Assembly (NCBI RefSeq): GCF_031432975.1
Contig: NZ_CP133838.1
Span: 124,001-188,000, forward strand
Direction: 5' to 3'
Length of the DNA stretch: 64,000 nucleotides
Source: Buttiauxella selenatireducens
GTDB taxonomy: Bacteria > Pseudomonadota > Gammaproteobacteria > Enterobacterales > Enterobacteriaceae
In this document: piece by piece, positions 8,967 through 19,031 of the stretch
Numbering within the stretch: position 1 is the stretch's first letter
How the letters are laid out: every line of letters begins with the position of its first letter
Notes under the pieces: generated by a model
What the model was told of the DNA's origin: nothing
Databases searched by the model: none
The model's input: the letters and a program-made list of their open reading frames with translations, nothing else
Position numbers and translations under genes: made by a program

Positions 8967-9821
8967 ATGACCAAAGAAATGCAAAATTTAGCTCTAGCCC
9001 CTGTTGGTAACCTGGAATCTTATATCCGGGCCGCTAACTCCTGGCCGATGTTGACGGCTGAGGAAGAGAAGGAGCTGGCTGAAAAGCTGCATTACCAGGG
9101 CGATCTGGAAGCAGCGAAAAGGCTGATCCTGTCTCACCTGCGCTTTGTTGTTCATATCGCTCGTAATTATTCGGGCTATGGCTTACCGCAGGCTGACTTG
9201 ATTCAGGAAGGTAACATCGGCCTGATGAAGGCTGTACGTCGCTTTAACCCTGAAGTGGGTGTCCGTCTGGTGTCGTTTGCCGTGCACTGGATCAAAGCTG
9301 AAATTCACGAATACGTTCTGCGTAACTGGCGTATTGTGAAAGTGGCAACCACAAAAGCACAACGTAAGTTGTTCTTTAACCTGCGTAAAACAAAACAACG
9401 TCTGGGTTGGTTCAACCAGGATGAAGTTGAAATGGTCGCCAACGAGCTGGGTGTTTCCAGCAAAGATGTCCGTGAGATGGAATCTCGCATGGCGGCGCAG
9501 GACATGACGTTTGACATGGGCAATGACGACGACTCAGACAGCGCGCCAATGGCTCCAGTGCTGTTCTTGCAGGATAAGTCTTCAAACTTTGCCGATGGCA
9601 TCGAAGACGACAACTGGGAATCACACGCCGCTGATAAACTCAGCGATGCGATGATGGGCCTGGATGAGCGTAGCCAGGATATTATCCGTGCACGTTGGCT
9701 TGATGAAGACAACAAAAGCACGCTGCAAGAACTCGCCGACCGCTACGGCGTCTCCGCTGAGCGTGTGCGCCAGCTTGAAAAGAACGCCATGAAAAAACTG
9801 CGCATGGCTATCGAAGCGTAA
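8967..9821 (+). CDS. rpoH: RNA polymerase heat-shock sigma factor sigma-32
   Basis: A 284-residue sigma-70 family factor that directs RNA polymerase to heat-shock promoters. Region 2 ([27 protein letters not shown], about residues 70-95), the RpoH box [13 protein letters not shown] between regions 2 and 3, and a C-terminal region 4 helix-turn-helix ([26 protein letters not shown]) are all present. GAGAGG precedes the ATG. In E. coli translation is thermally controlled by base pairing of the start region with the 5' coding sequence; the conserved start makes this likely here but the fold was not computed. Length equals E. coli RpoH. Confidence 0.98.
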   Translation: MTKEMQNLALAPVGNLESYIRAANSWPMLTAEEEKELAEKLHYQGDLEAAKRLILSHLRFVVHIARNYSGYGLPQADLIQEGNIGLMKAVRRFNPEVGVRLVSFAVHWIKAEIHEYVLRNWRIVKVATTKAQRKLFFNLRKTKQRLGWFNQDEVEMVANELGVSSKDVREMESRMAAQDMTFDMGNDDDSDSAPMAPVLFLQDKSSNFADGIEDDNWESHAADKLSDAMMGLDERSQDIIRARWLDEDNKSTLQELADRYGVSAERVRQLEKNAMKKLRMAIEA

Positions 9822-9838
9822 GTTCTTCAGTTAGACAA

Positions 9839-9867
9839 AAAAACCGCCTTCAGGGGCGGTTTTTTTA
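9839..9867 (+). terminator. Rho-independent terminator of rpoH
   Basis: ACCGCC (9843-9848) pairs with GGCGGT (9855-9860) around TTCAGG and is followed by seven more T; the A-run before the stem also makes it usable on the other strand. Confidence 0.93.
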
Positions 9868-10013
9868 TGCCTGTCACTTTCCTGTTCACCTTGTGAAAAA
9901 ATTGTTATTCCAAAAGCCGCAAATTCGGGTATGTTTTTAGCACGGAGTGCGGCGAAGGCCTGCGCGGTTATCTCCACCTCAAAAATAAAACAGTGCCAAA
10001 ACAACACAACAAA

Positions 10014-10136
10014 TACCCATTAGCATTCGAGTTGCAGGTAGGCGGCCAGAGAGCTTATCCCGATGAACTTACTAAGGTAAGTGATTCGGGTAAGTGAGCG
10101 CAGCCAACACCCCTGCAGCTTGAAGGATGATGGGTA
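10014..10136 (+). repeat. ERIC (enterobacterial repetitive intergenic consensus) element
   Basis: This 123-bp imperfect palindrome begins TACCCATTA and ends GATGGGTA, with the ERIC core CTTACTAAGGTAAGTGAT and the arm AGCGCAGCCAACACC. A homologous copy in inverted orientation lies at 55234-55356. It sits 34 bp upstream of the livJ start codon, so it is probably part of the livJ promoter or leader RNA. The rest of 9868-10170 shows no ORF. Confidence 0.88.
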
Positions 10137-10170
10137 AATACCAATCACAACAAGAATGGGGATTCTCAGG

Positions 10171-11274
10171 ATGAACATGAAGGGCAAAGCATTATTGGCT
10201 GGTTGTATTGCACTTGCGATGAGCAACGCAGCATTTGCTAAGGATATCAAAGTCGCAGTAGTTGGAGCGATGTCTGGCCCGGTTGCACAATATGGCGACC
10301 AGGAATTTACCGGTGCAGAACAAGCGGTTGCTGATATTAATGCCAAAGGCGGTATCAAAGGCGACAAACTGGTTATCACCAAATACGACGATGCTTGTGA
10401 CCCGAAACAAGCGGTAGCCGTCGCCAACAAAGTGGTAAACGATGGTATTAAATATGTCATCGGCCACCTGTGTTCCTCTTCCACTCAGCCTGCGTCTGAT
10501 ATTTACGAAGACGAAGGTATTCTGATGATTACACCTGCGGCAACGGCTCCGGAGCTGACCGCGCGTGGTTATAAACTGACAATGCGTACCACCGGTCTGG
10601 ACTCTGATCAGGGCCCAACGGCCGCAAAATACATTCTTGAGCATGTAAAACCGAAAAACATCGCGGTCATTCATGACAAACAACAGTACGGCGAAGGTCT
10701 GGCTCGCTCTGTTCAGGACAACCTGAAAAAAGGCGGCGCGAATGTGGTGTTCTTTGACGGGATTACCGCAGGTGAAAAAGATTTCTCCACGCTGGTTGCG
10801 CGTCTGAAGAAAGAGAACATCGATTTCGTGTATTACGGTGGTTACCACCCAGAAATGGGTCAGATCCTGCGTCAGTCTCGCGCGGCTGGCCTGAAAACCC
10901 AGTTCATGGGGCCAGAAGGTGTGGCGAACGTTTCTTTGTCTAACATTGCCGGCGAATCTGCTGAAGGCATGTTAGTCACCAAACCGAAGAACTACGACCA
11001 GGTTCCAGCGAACAAACCGGTTGTAGATGCGATTAAAGCGAAGAAACAAGATCCAAGTGGTGCTTTCGTGTGGACGACTTACGCGGCACTGCAATCGCTG
11101 GCAGCGGGTCTGAACAAGTCAGAAGATCCTGCTGAAATCGCTAAATACCTGAAAGGCAGCTCGGTTGAAACCGTAATGGGGCCATTGAGCTGGGATGAGA
11201 AAGGCGATCTGAAAGGCTTTGAATTCGGCGTGTTTACCTGGCATGCGAACGGCACAGCGACTGACGCTAAGTAA
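10171..11274 (+). CDS. livJ: Leu/Ile/Val(Thr/Ala)-binding periplasmic protein LivJ
   Basis: A 367-residue periplasmic binding protein that delivers branched-chain amino acids to the LivHMGF permease. A Sec signal peptide covers about residues 1-23 (ending SNAAFA); the mature part starts [19 protein letters not shown]. Its closest relative is E. coli LivJ, shown by [12 protein letters not shown]-like text at the ligand cleft and the C-terminus [10 protein letters not shown]. The ATG at 10171 is preferred to one at 10156 because GGGGA stands 8 nt before it and MNMKGKALL matches E. coli. It is a separate unit from livK, parted by a repeat cluster and panM on the opposite strand. Lrp control is known in E. 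coli but no site was identified here. Confidence 0.96.
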   Translation: MNMKGKALLAGCIALAMSNAAFAKDIKVAVVGAMSGPVAQYGDQEFTGAEQAVADINAKGGIKGDKLVITKYDDACDPKQAVAVANKVVNDGIKYVIGHLCSSSTQPASDIYEDEGILMITPAATAPELTARGYKLTMRTTGLDSDQGPTAAKYILEHVKPKNIAVIHDKQQYGEGLARSVQDNLKKGGANVVFFDGITAGEKDFSTLVARLKKENIDFVYYGGYHPEMGQILRQSRAAGLKTQFMGPEGVANVSLSNIAGESAEGMLVTKPKNYDQVPANKPVVDAIKAKKQDPSGAFVWTTYAALQSLAAGLNKSEDPAEIAKYLKGSSVETVMGPLSWDEKGDLKGFEFGVFTWHANGTATDAK

Positions 11275-11280
11275 TTTTCC

Positions 11281-11583
11281 CCCTCACCCTAACCCTCTCC
11301 CTCAGGGAGAGGGGATTGACCGGTTTTCTCTTTCTCCTCAGTGGGAGAGGGGATTGACCGGTTTTCTCTTTCTCCTCAGTGGGAGAGGGGATTGACCGGT
11401 TTTCTCTTTCTCCTCAGTGGGAGAGGGGATTGACCGGTTTTCTCTTTCTCCTCAGTGGGAGAGGGGATGGTCCAGTTTTCTCTTTCTCCTCCGTGGGAGA
11501 GGGGATGGCCCGGTTTCCCCACCAGGGGAGATAACTGATCGAGTGTTTTCCCCCTCTCCTGAGGGAGAGGGCCGGGGTGAGGG
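11281..11583. repeat. Palindromic tandem repeat cluster, 38-bp unit
   Basis: The cluster is bounded by CCCTCACCCTAACCCTCTCC on the left and GGGGTGAGGG (11574-11583) on the right, which are inverted to each other. Inside, a 38-bp unit containing GGGGATTGACCGG recurs at 11311, 11349, 11387 and 11425, with a diverged copy at 11463. It fills the space between the livJ and panM stop codons and probably acts as a transcript 3' end for both. Open frames through it (for example 11376-11600) are spurious. Confidence 0.9.
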
Positions 11584-11964
11584 CTACTTCTCCCAACCAC
11601 CCGTCTGAGCTCTAAATCCTAACGCCTGCATAAACGCCGTCATAACGCCGCGGTCTTCCACACCGACGTCGCTCATCCACCATCGGGTGATGTCAGGATT
11701 ATTGCGAATCACCTCTTCCACTAAATATTGTCCAACGCCACGACGGCGCGTAATTTCCCGCACCCGCAGCGAATCTAAAGCGCCTTCAGAATCAGACAGT
11801 GTGACGCGAACCGCGCCCAGCAATCTGTCGTTAAATTTTGCAGCGTAAATACGGTGAGTATCACTGAGGGTAAGAGAAGCGCTGGAATATTCCGGCCAGA
11901 TCTTTGCAAGATCGATCTCATCTTGAGCACTACACTCAAACAGACGAATGATGGTGAGTTTCAT
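11584..11964 (-). CDS. panM: PanD maturation/regulatory factor PanM (PanZ)
   Basis: A 126-residue GNAT-fold protein that, in E. coli, binds pro-PanD and acetyl-CoA to trigger self-cleavage of aspartate 1-decarboxylase and so sets beta-alanine and coenzyme A synthesis. The acetyl-CoA binding motif is RRRGVGQYLVEEV (about residues 70-82), and the C-terminus GVMTAFMQALGF is nearly identical to E. coli PanM/YhhK. The ATG at 11964 (MKLTIIRL) is chosen over a longer frame by comparison with E. coli (127 residues). It sits between livJ and livK on the opposite strand, as in E. coli. Confidence 0.94.
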   Translation of the reverse strand: MKLTIIRLFECSAQDEIDLAKIWPEYSSASLTLSDTHRIYAAKFNDRLLGAVRVTLSDSEGALDSLRVREITRRRGVGQYLVEEVIRNNPDITRWWMSDVGVEDRGVMTAFMQALGFRAQTGGWEK

Positions 11965-12383
11965 AAGCGAGCTAACCAAAAAGCGGGAAAACCCCGAGTG
12001 TAACCAATTTATTTGCGTCAGACGCTTTATCTTTTATCAGCCATATACCAGACGATTAATTTTTGCGTCAAACATATACCAGTTTGATAAGTGGTGGATT
12101 GAAAAATGGTCAGTATAAAACCCTAAAACCTAGTGTTTTATTCCGCTCTTTGTGTCGCTATTTTATGCTGAAAATGCTGCTTTTTTTTGTTTAACTATGA
12201 GTAAATACAGAATAATATCTTTGCTTAATAGCCTGAAAAATAGAGAGTTTAGCCTTAAATATTGTAAATATTAACGCTAAGCCCTTAACGGCGCTCATAA
12301 AAATGGTTAAAGGTTAAAAAATGCACAGCATGCTTTTTAACCATAATAAAACCACAAAATCACGAGAAATGGGGATTCAAAGA
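11965..12383. promoter_or_regulatory. AT-rich divergent regulatory region panM/livK with a direct repeat
   Basis: This 419-bp region has no convincing gene. CATATACCAG occurs at 12042-12051 and again at 12073-12082, 31 bp apart (three helical turns), and TTTGCGTCA precedes each copy. Long A/T tracts follow towards livK. The region is expected to carry the livK promoter; in E. coli livK is controlled by Lrp, but which protein would use this repeat is not known. Confidence 0.5.
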
Positions 12384-13493
12384 ATGAAGGTAAACGCGAA
12401 GACATTACTCGCCGGATTTGTTGCTTTGGCGGTGTCTCACGCGGCAACGGCGGCAGACATTAAAGTTGCCGTTGTTGGTGCAATGTCAGGGCCGGTTGCG
12501 CAGTGGGGCGATATGGAGTTCAACGGTGCGCGCCAGGCGATCAAAGACATCAATGCCAAGGGCGGCATCAAAGGCGACAAGCTTGTTGCAGTTGAATACG
12601 ACGATGCTTGCGATCCAAAACAAGCCGTTGCGGTTGCTAACAAAATCGTAAACGACGGTGTGCGTTATGTTATCGGCCACCTTTGCTCCTCTTCAACTCA
12701 GCCTGCGTCTGATATTTATGAAGACGAAGGCATCCTGATGATAACGCCAGGGGCAACTAACCCAGAGCTGACAAGCCGCGGCTACAAAATGATTATGCGT
12801 ACCGCTGGCCTGGATTCATCCCAGGGCCCAACGGCGTCTAAATATATTCTTGAAACCGTTAAGCCGCAGCGCATCGCTATCATTCATGACAAACAGCAAT
12901 ACGGTGAAGGTCTGGCGCGTTCTGTACAAGACGGCCTGAAAAAAGGCGGCGCGAACATCGTCTTCTTCGACGGTATCACCGCGGGCGATAAAGACTTCTC
13001 CACGCTGGTTGCGCGCCTGCAGAAAGAAAATATCGACTTCGTCTATTACGGCGGCTACTACCCGGAAATGGGCCAGATCCTGCGCCAGGCGCGTGCGGTT
13101 GGCCTGAAAACCCAGTTTATGGGGCCAGAAGGTGTGGGTAACGCATCCTTGTCCAACATCGCAGGTGCGGCAGGCGAAGGCATGTTAGTCACCATGCCAA
13201 AACGCTATGACCAGGACCCAAGCAACAAAGCTATCGTGGATGAGTTGAAAGCTGAGAAGAAAGATCCAAGCGGCCCGTACGTGTGGATCACTTACGCAGC
13301 GGTGCAATCTCTGGCGACAGCTCTTGAGCGTACGGGAAGTGAAGAGCCTGCAGATTTAATCAAAGATTTAAAAGCTAACGGTGCGAAAACCGTCATTGGG
13401 CCGCTGAACTGGGATGAGAAAGGCGATCTTAAGGGATTTGAATTTGGTGTCTTCCAGTGGCATGCCGACGGTTCGTCTTCACCGACGAAGTAA
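12384..13493 (+). CDS. livK: Leucine-specific binding protein LivK
   Basis: A 369-residue periplasmic binding protein, paralogue of LivJ in this window. The signal peptide spans about residues 1-23 (ending SHAATA) and the mature protein begins [32 protein letters not shown], which is LivK-type rather than LivJ-type. The ATG at 12384 has GGGGA upstream and gives the E. coli-like start [11 protein letters not shown]; two upstream in-frame ATGs lack a good site. It is the first gene of livKHMGF. In E. coli it binds leucine and phenylalanine with the shared LivHMGF permease. Confidence 0.96.
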   Translation: MKVNAKTLLAGFVALAVSHAATAADIKVAVVGAMSGPVAQWGDMEFNGARQAIKDINAKGGIKGDKLVAVEYDDACDPKQAVAVANKIVNDGVRYVIGHLCSSSTQPASDIYEDEGILMITPGATNPELTSRGYKMIMRTAGLDSSQGPTASKYILETVKPQRIAIIHDKQQYGEGLARSVQDGLKKGGANIVFFDGITAGDKDFSTLVARLQKENIDFVYYGGYYPEMGQILRQARAVGLKTQFMGPEGVGNASLSNIAGAAGEGMLVTMPKRYDQDPSNKAIVDELKAEKKDPSGPYVWITYAAVQSLATALERTGSEEPADLIKDLKANGAKTVIGPLNWDEKGDLKGFEFGVFQWHADGSSSPTK

Positions 13494-13560
13494 GGCTACG
13501 ACACTTCAGTCATCCCACCTTCCGGGCGCAAAACCCGGAAGGCATTAGAAAGGTTATTGT

Positions 13561-14487
13561 ATGTCTGAGCAGTTCCTCTACTTCCTTCAGCAGATGTTTA
13601 ACGGCGTCACGCTGGGCAGCACCTACGCGCTGATCGCCATCGGTTACACCATGGTTTACGGCATCATTGGCATGATCAACTTCGCCCACGGCGAGGTCTA
13701 CATGATCGGCAGCTACGTCTCGTTTATGATCATTGCAGCGTTGATGATGATGGGCATTGATGTGGGCTGGATGCTGGTCGGGGCCGGTTTCATTGGTGCA
13801 ATTGTTATCGCCAGTGCTTACGGCTGGAGCATCGAGCGCGTCGCGTATAAACCCGTGCGTAATTCTAAGCGCCTGATTGCACTGATCTCCGCCATCGGTA
13901 TGTCCATCTTCCTGCAAAACTACGTCAGCCTCACTGAAGGTTCGCGTGACATCGCACTGCCAAGCCTGTTTAACGGCCAGTGGGTTGTCGGTGCCAGCGA
14001 AAGCTTCACCGCAACCATTACCACCATGCAGTTGGTGATTTGGGTAGTGACATTCCTTGCCATGTTAGCGCTGACGCTATTCATCCGTTATTCGCGTATG
14101 GGACGTGCGTGCCGTGCGTGTGCGGAAGATTTGAAAATGGCGAGTCTGCTCGGTATTAACACCGACCGCGTTATCTCTCTGACCTTTGTGATTGGTGCGG
14201 CAATGGCGGCTGTGGCTGGCGTGCTGCTCGGCCAGTTCTACGGCGTTATTAACCCGTATATCGGATTTATGGCCGGTATGAAAGCCTTCACCGCAGCGGT
14301 ACTTGGCGGTATCGGCAGTATTCCAGGTGCGATGATTGGCGGCCTGATCTTAGGTGTTGCGGAAGCGCTGACCTCTGCGTATCTGAGCACTGAATATAAA
14401 GATGTGGTTTCCTTTGCGCTGCTGATTGTCGTCCTGCTGGTGATGCCTACCGGTATCCTGGGCCGCCCGGAGGTCGAAAAAGTATGA
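13561..14487 (+). CDS. livH: Branched-chain amino acid ABC permease LivH
   Basis: A 308-residue inner-membrane permease of the LivHM heterodimer. It has about eight hydrophobic segments and the motif [22 protein letters not shown] at the N-terminus, plus the conserved cytoplasmic loop [20 protein letters not shown] near residue 180 that couples to the ATPases. Almost identical to E. coli LivH. It follows livK by 67 bp and overlaps livM by 4 bp (ATGA). Confidence 0.97.
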   Translation: MSEQFLYFLQQMFNGVTLGSTYALIAIGYTMVYGIIGMINFAHGEVYMIGSYVSFMIIAALMMMGIDVGWMLVGAGFIGAIVIASAYGWSIERVAYKPVRNSKRLIALISAIGMSIFLQNYVSLTEGSRDIALPSLFNGQWVVGASESFTATITTMQLVIWVVTFLAMLALTLFIRYSRMGRACRACAEDLKMASLLGINTDRVISLTFVIGAAMAAVAGVLLGQFYGVINPYIGFMAGMKAFTAAVLGGIGSIPGAMIGGLILGVAEALTSAYLSTEYKDVVSFALLIVVLLVMPTGILGRPEVEKV

Positions 14488-15770
14488 AACCGATGCATGT
14501 TGTTTTAGCACTCCTTTCGGCGGCGATCTTCTTCGTTCTGGCTGGCGTCTTTATGGGCGTACAACTGAGCCTGGACGGCACTAAGCTTGTGGTTAACAGC
14601 GCTGAGTCTGTGCGCTGGGAATGGGTTCTGATTGGTACGGCGATTGTCTTTGTCTTCCAGTTGTTGCGTCCTGCATTCCAGAAAGGCATGAAAAAAGTTT
14701 CTGGGCCGAAGTTTGTGCTGCCTGCGTTAGACGGTTCTACGCCAAAACAAAAGTTGTTCCTGGCCGCATTGCTGGTGCTGGCGGTTGCGTGGCCATTCGT
14801 GGTTTCACGCGGCACGGTGGATATCGCAACGCTTACGATGATCTACATTATTCTCGGCCTCGGCCTGAACGTTGTGGTCGGTTTGTCGGGCTTGCTGGTG
14901 CTGGGCTACGGCGGCTTCTACGCCATCGGCGCGTACACCTTCGCGTTGCTCAACCATTATTACGGGCTGGGATTCTGGACATGTTTACCGCTGGCGGGCC
15001 TGGTGTCTGCGGCGGCAGGTTTCCTGCTGGGCTTCCCGGTACTGCGTTTACGCGGTGACTATCTGGCGATTGTTACGCTCGGTTTCGGTGAAATCGTCCG
15101 TATTCTGCTGCTCAATAACACCGAAATCACCGGCGGGCCGAACGGTATCAGCCAGATTCCAAAGCCAACGCTGTTTGGACTGGAGTTCAGCCGCAGCGCG
15201 CGTGAAGGTGGGTGGGATACCTTCAGCAACTTCTTCAACGTTGCCTATAACCCCGGCGACCGCATTATCTTCCTGTACCTCGTCGCGCTTTTGCTGGTCG
15301 TGTTGTCGCTGTTTGTGATTAACCGCCTGCTGCGTATGCCGCTGGGTCGTGCGTGGGAAGCGTTGCGTGAAGATGAAATCGCTTGCCGTTCACTGGGTCT
15401 GAACCCAACGCGTATCAAGCTGACGGCATTTACCATCAGCGCCGCGTTTGCCGGTTTTGCCGGTACGCTGTTTGCTGCACGCCAGGGCTTTGTCAGCCCG
15501 GAATCGTTCACCTTTGCCGAATCCGCCTTTGTGTTGGCGATTGTGGTGCTGGGCGGTATGGGCTCGCAGTTTGCCGTTATCCTCGCCGCTATTCTGCTGG
15601 TGGTTTCGCGTGAGCTGATGCGTGATCTGAACGAATACAGCATGTTGGTGCTCGGTGGCCTGATGGTGCTGATGATGATCTGGCGTCCGCAAGGTTTGCT
15701 GCCAATGACACGTCCGCAGTTGAAGCTGAAGAAAGAACAAGTGGAACAAGTCAAAGGAGAGCAGGCATGA
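14484..15770 (+). CDS. livM: Branched-chain amino acid ABC permease LivM
   Basis: A 428-residue integral membrane permease, partner of LivH. A hydrophobic N-terminal extension of about 100 residues precedes the core permease domain, which starts near [23 protein letters not shown]. The coupling-loop region [26 protein letters not shown] lies around residue 285. The E. coli homologue has 425 residues. It overlaps livH and livG by 4 bp each. Confidence 0.97.
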   Translation: MKPMHVVLALLSAAIFFVLAGVFMGVQLSLDGTKLVVNSAESVRWEWVLIGTAIVFVFQLLRPAFQKGMKKVSGPKFVLPALDGSTPKQKLFLAALLVLAVAWPFVVSRGTVDIATLTMIYIILGLGLNVVVGLSGLLVLGYGGFYAIGAYTFALLNHYYGLGFWTCLPLAGLVSAAAGFLLGFPVLRLRGDYLAIVTLGFGEIVRILLLNNTEITGGPNGISQIPKPTLFGLEFSRSAREGGWDTFSNFFNVAYNPGDRIIFLYLVALLLVVLSLFVINRLLRMPLGRAWEALREDEIACRSLGLNPTRIKLTAFTISAAFAGFAGTLFAARQGFVSPESFTFAESAFVLAIVVLGGMGSQFAVILAAILLVVSRELMRDLNEYSMLVLGGLMVLMMIWRPQGLLPMTRPQLKLKKEQVEQVKGEQA

Positions 15771-16534
15771 GTCAGCCATTGTTATCCGTAAACGGCCTGA
15801 TGATGCGTTTCGGCGGTCTGCTCGCTGTAAACAATGTTTCTCTGGAACTGCATCCTCAAGAAATTGTGTCGTTAATTGGCCCAAATGGTGCCGGTAAAAC
15901 GACAGTATTTAACTGCTTGACCGGTTTTTATAAGCCATCAGGCGGCACCATCATGCTGCGTGACCAGCATCTTGAAGGGCTTCCGGGTCAGCAAATTGCG
16001 CGAATGGGCGTGGTGCGTACTTTCCAGCACGTCCGCCTGTTCCGCGAAATGACCGTGATTGAAAACTTGCTGGTGGCTCAACATCAGCAGCTGAAAACCG
16101 GCGTGTTCTCAGGCTTGCTGAAAACCCCTGCTTTCCGTCGTTCACAAAGCGAAGCGCTGGACCGTGCCGCGACCTGGCTTGAGCGTATTGGTCTGCTTGA
16201 GCAGGCTAACCGCCAGGCAAGCAACCTTGCGTATGGCGATCAGCGCCGTCTCGAGATTGCGCGCTGTATGGTGACGCAGCCAGAAATCCTGATGCTTGAT
16301 GAACCCGCCGCAGGTCTTAACCCGAAAGAAACGCACGAACTCGATGAGCTGATTATGGAGTTACGTAACCACCACAACACCACCGTGCTGTTAATTGAGC
16401 ATGACATGAAACTGGTGATGGGCATTTCTGACAGGATTTACGTGGTAAACCAGGGGACGCCGCTTGCGAACGGCACACCGGAACAAATCCGTAATAACCC
16501 TGACGTCATCCGCGCCTATTTGGGCGAAGCATAA
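15767..16534 (+). CDS. livG: Branched-chain amino acid ABC ATPase LivG
   Basis: A 255-residue ABC ATPase with Walker [10 protein letters not shown], signature [13 protein letters not shown] and Walker [14 protein letters not shown]. The C-terminal extension typical of the branched-chain subfamily ([16 protein letters not shown]) is present. It forms the ATPase pair with LivF. AAGGAGAG in the end of livM serves as ribosome binding site, and the start overlaps the livM stop. Confidence 0.97.
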   Translation: MSQPLLSVNGLMMRFGGLLAVNNVSLELHPQEIVSLIGPNGAGKTTVFNCLTGFYKPSGGTIMLRDQHLEGLPGQQIARMGVVRTFQHVRLFREMTVIENLLVAQHQQLKTGVFSGLLKTPAFRRSQSEALDRAATWLERIGLLEQANRQASNLAYGDQRRLEIARCMVTQPEILMLDEPAAGLNPKETHELDELIMELRNHHNTTVLLIEHDMKLVMGISDRIYVVNQGTPLANGTPEQIRNNPDVIRAYLGEA

Positions 16535-16551
16535 GAATGGGCGAGACAAAG

Positions 16552-17265
16552 ATGGAAAATATCATGTTGTCATTTGACCAGGTGAGCGCCCATTACGGAA
16601 AAATTCAGGCGCTTCACGAAGTCAGTTTACATATCAAACAGGGCGAAATTGTTACCCTGATTGGCGCGAATGGCGCGGGTAAAACCACGCTGCTCGGCAC
16701 GTTGTGCGGTGACCCGCGCGCGTCCAGCGGCAAAATCACCTTTGATGGAAAAGACATCACCGACTGGCACACCGCTCGCATCATGCGTGAAGCGGTGGCG
16801 ATTGTACCGGAAGGTCGTCGTGTGTTTTCGCGAATGACGGTGGAAGAGAACCTCGCGATGGGCGGATTCTTTGCTGACAAAGACCAGTATCATGAACGCA
16901 TCAAACGCGTTTACGAACTGTTCCCACGCCTGCTTGAGCGCCGCATTCAGCGTGCTGGCACCATGTCAGGTGGTGAGCAGCAGATGCTGGCAATTGGCCG
17001 TGCGTTGATGAGCCAACCGCGTTTGTTGTTGCTGGACGAGCCGTCGCTGGGTCTTGCGCCCATCATCATTCAGCAGATTTTCGATACCATCGAACAACTG
17101 CGTAGTGAAGGCATGACTATCTTCCTCGTCGAGCAGAACGCCAACCAGGCGCTGAAGCTTGCTGACCGAGGCTATGTGCTGGAGAACGGCCACGTCGTTC
17201 TGGAAGATACGGGTGATGCGTTGCTGGCTAACGAAGCGGTGCGTAGCGCCTATCTCGGCGGATAA
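16552..17265 (+). CDS. livF: Branched-chain amino acid ABC ATPase LivF
   Basis: A 237-residue ABC ATPase with Walker A GANGAGKTT, signature MSGGEQQMLAIGRAL and Walker B LLLLDEPSLGLAP, last gene of the liv operon. The ATG at 16552 gives a protein of exactly the E. coli length; an in-frame ATG at 16537, 2 bp after livG, would add five residues and cannot be excluded. In E. coli the next gene is ugpB; here a 15-kb accessory block follows. Confidence 0.96.
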   Translation: MENIMLSFDQVSAHYGKIQALHEVSLHIKQGEIVTLIGANGAGKTTLLGTLCGDPRASSGKITFDGKDITDWHTARIMREAVAIVPEGRRVFSRMTVEENLAMGGFFADKDQYHERIKRVYELFPRLLERRIQRAGTMSGGEQQMLAIGRALMSQPRLLLLDEPSLGLAPIIIQQIFDTIEQLRSEGMTIFLVEQNANQALKLADRGYVLENGHVVLEDTGDALLANEAVRSAYLGG

Positions 17266-17275
17266 TCCCTAAGAT

Positions 17276-17310
17276 AACTCAATCGCCTTCACGAAGAAGG
17301 CGATTGAGTT
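17276..17310. terminator. Strong bidirectional hairpin between livF and the fumarase gene
   Basis: AACTCAATCGCCTTC (17276-17290) and GAAGGCGATTGAGTT (17296-17310) make a perfect 15-bp stem with a 5-nt loop between convergent genes. The T-run is short. Confidence 0.8.
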
Positions 17311-17321
17311 TGTCGCGTAGA

Positions 17322-18974
17322 TTAGCCGCGTGACTGACATCCGCCACACGGTGTTGACAGGATCTGCTGGTAGAAGTCGTTACCTTTGTCATCGACCAGG
17401 ATAAACGCAGGGAAATCTTCCACTTCAATTTTCCAGATAGCTTCCATCCTCAGTTCCGGGTACGCCACACATTCCAGGCTCTTAATACTTTGCTGCGCTA
17501 ATACTGCGGCCGGGCCACCGATGCTGCCCAGGTAAAAACCGCCGTGTTTGTGGCAGGCATCCGTCACCTGCTGGCTACGGTTACCCTTTGCAAGCATGAG
17601 CATGCTCGCGCCGTGCGATTGCAGCAGATCCACATAAGAGTCCATGCGGCCAGCCGTTGTCGGGCCTAACGAACCGGAAGCGTAACCGTCTGGCGTTTTA
17701 GCCGGGCCTGCGTAGTAGATCGGGTGATCTTTTACGTACTGCGGCAGTGCTTCACCGTTATCCAACAGTTCTTTGAGCTTCGCGTGGGCAATATCACGCG
17801 CCACGATGATGGTTCCGCTGAGGGCAAGGCGAGTCGAGACAGGATGCGCTGACAGGCTGGCCAGAATCTCTTTCATCGGTTGGTTCAGGTTAATGCGAAC
17901 TACCTGGCCTTCGCCCTGCTGGCGCAGTTCTTGCGGAATATACTGCCCAGGATTGCTTTCCAGTTTCTCAATCCAGATACCGTCGCGGTTGATTTTCGCT
18001 TTGATGTTACGGTCGGCAGAACAGGATACGCCCATGCCAACCGGGCAGGATGCACCATGGCGCGGCAGTCTGATGACCCGAATATCGTGAGCAAAGTATT
18101 TGCCGCCGAACTGGGCACCCAGCCCGAGATTCTGGGCCTCTTGCAACAATTGTTGCTCCAGTTCCACGTCGCGGAAAGCCTGGCCGTGTTCGTTGCCTTC
18201 GGTTGGCAGGCCGTCGTAGTAACGCGTGGAAGCCAGCTTAACGGTTTTCAGCGTGGCTTCCGCCGACGTCCCGCCAATAACAAATGCGATGTGGTAAGGC
18301 GGGCAAGCCGCAGTGCCGAGGGAACGCATCTTCTCAACCAGATAGTTTTTCAACTTCGCCGGAGTGATGAGCGCTTTCGTTTCCTGATACAGATAGGTTT
18401 TGTTGGCGGAACCGCCACCTTTTGCCATGCACAGGAATTTGTACTCATCGCCATCCACACTGTAGAGATCGATTTGCGCAGGCAAATTGGTGCCGGTATT
18501 CACCTCTTTATACATATCCAGCGCGACGTTCTGCGAATAGCGCAGGTTATCTTCGGTATAGGTGTTGTAGACACCGCGCGCCAGCGCTGCTTCATCGCCG
18601 CCATCGGTCCATACGCGGTGGCCTTTTTTGCCCATGATGATCGCGGTGCCCGTATCCTGGCAGGTCGGCAAAATCCCCTTAGCGGCAATTTCGGAATTGC
18701 GCAGGAACTGAAGTGCCACGTATTTGTCGTTATCGCTGGCCTGTGGGTCGAGGAGGATGGAGGCCACTTGCTTCTGGTGAGAAGTACGCAGCATAAAGGC
18801 TGCGTCGTGGAACGCCTGCTGTGCCAGCAGCGTCAGCGCCTCGGGTTCGATTTTCAATACTTCCTGGCCGCCAAACTCGCTGGTGGAGACGTATTCACGG
18901 CTGAGCAGATAGTATTCGGTTTCATCTGACGCCAGCGGGAAGGGATCCTGATAGACAAACGGTTTATTCGACAT
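17322..18974 (-). CDS. fumB: Class I [4Fe-4S] fumarate hydratase (FumA/FumB type)
   Basis: A 550-residue homodimeric iron-sulfur fumarase converting malate and fumarate, collinear with E. coli FumA and FumB (548 residues). Cluster ligands are visible in PTCQDTG (Cys105), TAACPPYH and GVSCSADRN, and the [13 protein letters not shown] and [13 protein letters not shown] motifs are intact. Some residues are FumB-like ([23 protein letters not shown]), but assignment to FumA or FumB by orthology needs a tree, so the symbol is tentative. The C-terminus ends PCGGCQSRG, with two cysteines as in FumB. It lies 57 bp downstream of a DASS transporter on the same strand, which points to use in anaerobic C4-dicarboxylate metabolism. 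Confidence 0.93.
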   Translation of the reverse strand: MSNKPFVYQDPFPLASDETEYYLLSREYVSTSEFGGQEVLKIEPEALTLLAQQAFHDAAFMLRTSHQKQVASILLDPQASDNDKYVALQFLRNSEIAAKGILPTCQDTGTAIIMGKKGHRVWTDGGDEAALARGVYNTYTEDNLRYSQNVALDMYKEVNTGTNLPAQIDLYSVDGDEYKFLCMAKGGGSANKTYLYQETKALITPAKLKNYLVEKMRSLGTAACPPYHIAFVIGGTSAEATLKTVKLASTRYYDGLPTEGNEHGQAFRDVELEQQLLQEAQNLGLGAQFGGKYFAHDIRVIRLPRHGASCPVGMGVSCSADRNIKAKINRDGIWIEKLESNPGQYIPQELRQQGEGQVVRINLNQPMKEILASLSAHPVSTRLALSGTIIVARDIAHAKLKELLDNGEALPQYVKDHPIYYAGPAKTPDGYASGSLGPTTAGRMDSYVDLLQSHGASMLMLAKGNRSQQVTDACHKHGGFYLGSIGGPAAVLAQQSIKSLECVAYPELRMEAIWKIEVEDFPAFILVDDKGNDFYQQILSTPCGGCQSRG

Positions 18975-19031
18975 AGCTCACTTACTCCATAAAGATAAAA
19001 ACCGCCGGAGAATGACTCCGACGGTTATGAA

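Noticed and set aside
11376-11600. ORFs of 60-74 codons on both strands through the livJ-panM repeat
   Set aside because: Their translations only read the tandem repeat (for example [13 protein letters not shown]-like text), have no ribosome binding sites and occur in every such array.
16537-16551. Upstream ATG for livF
   Set aside because: It adds five residues not found in E. coli LivF; the inner ATG fits the family length, though the upstream start is not excluded.
17880-18929. 349-codon ORF antisense to the fumarase gene
   Set aside because: It is the mirror of a strongly coding gene with GC-rich third positions and matches no family; the fumarase on the minus strand is certain.
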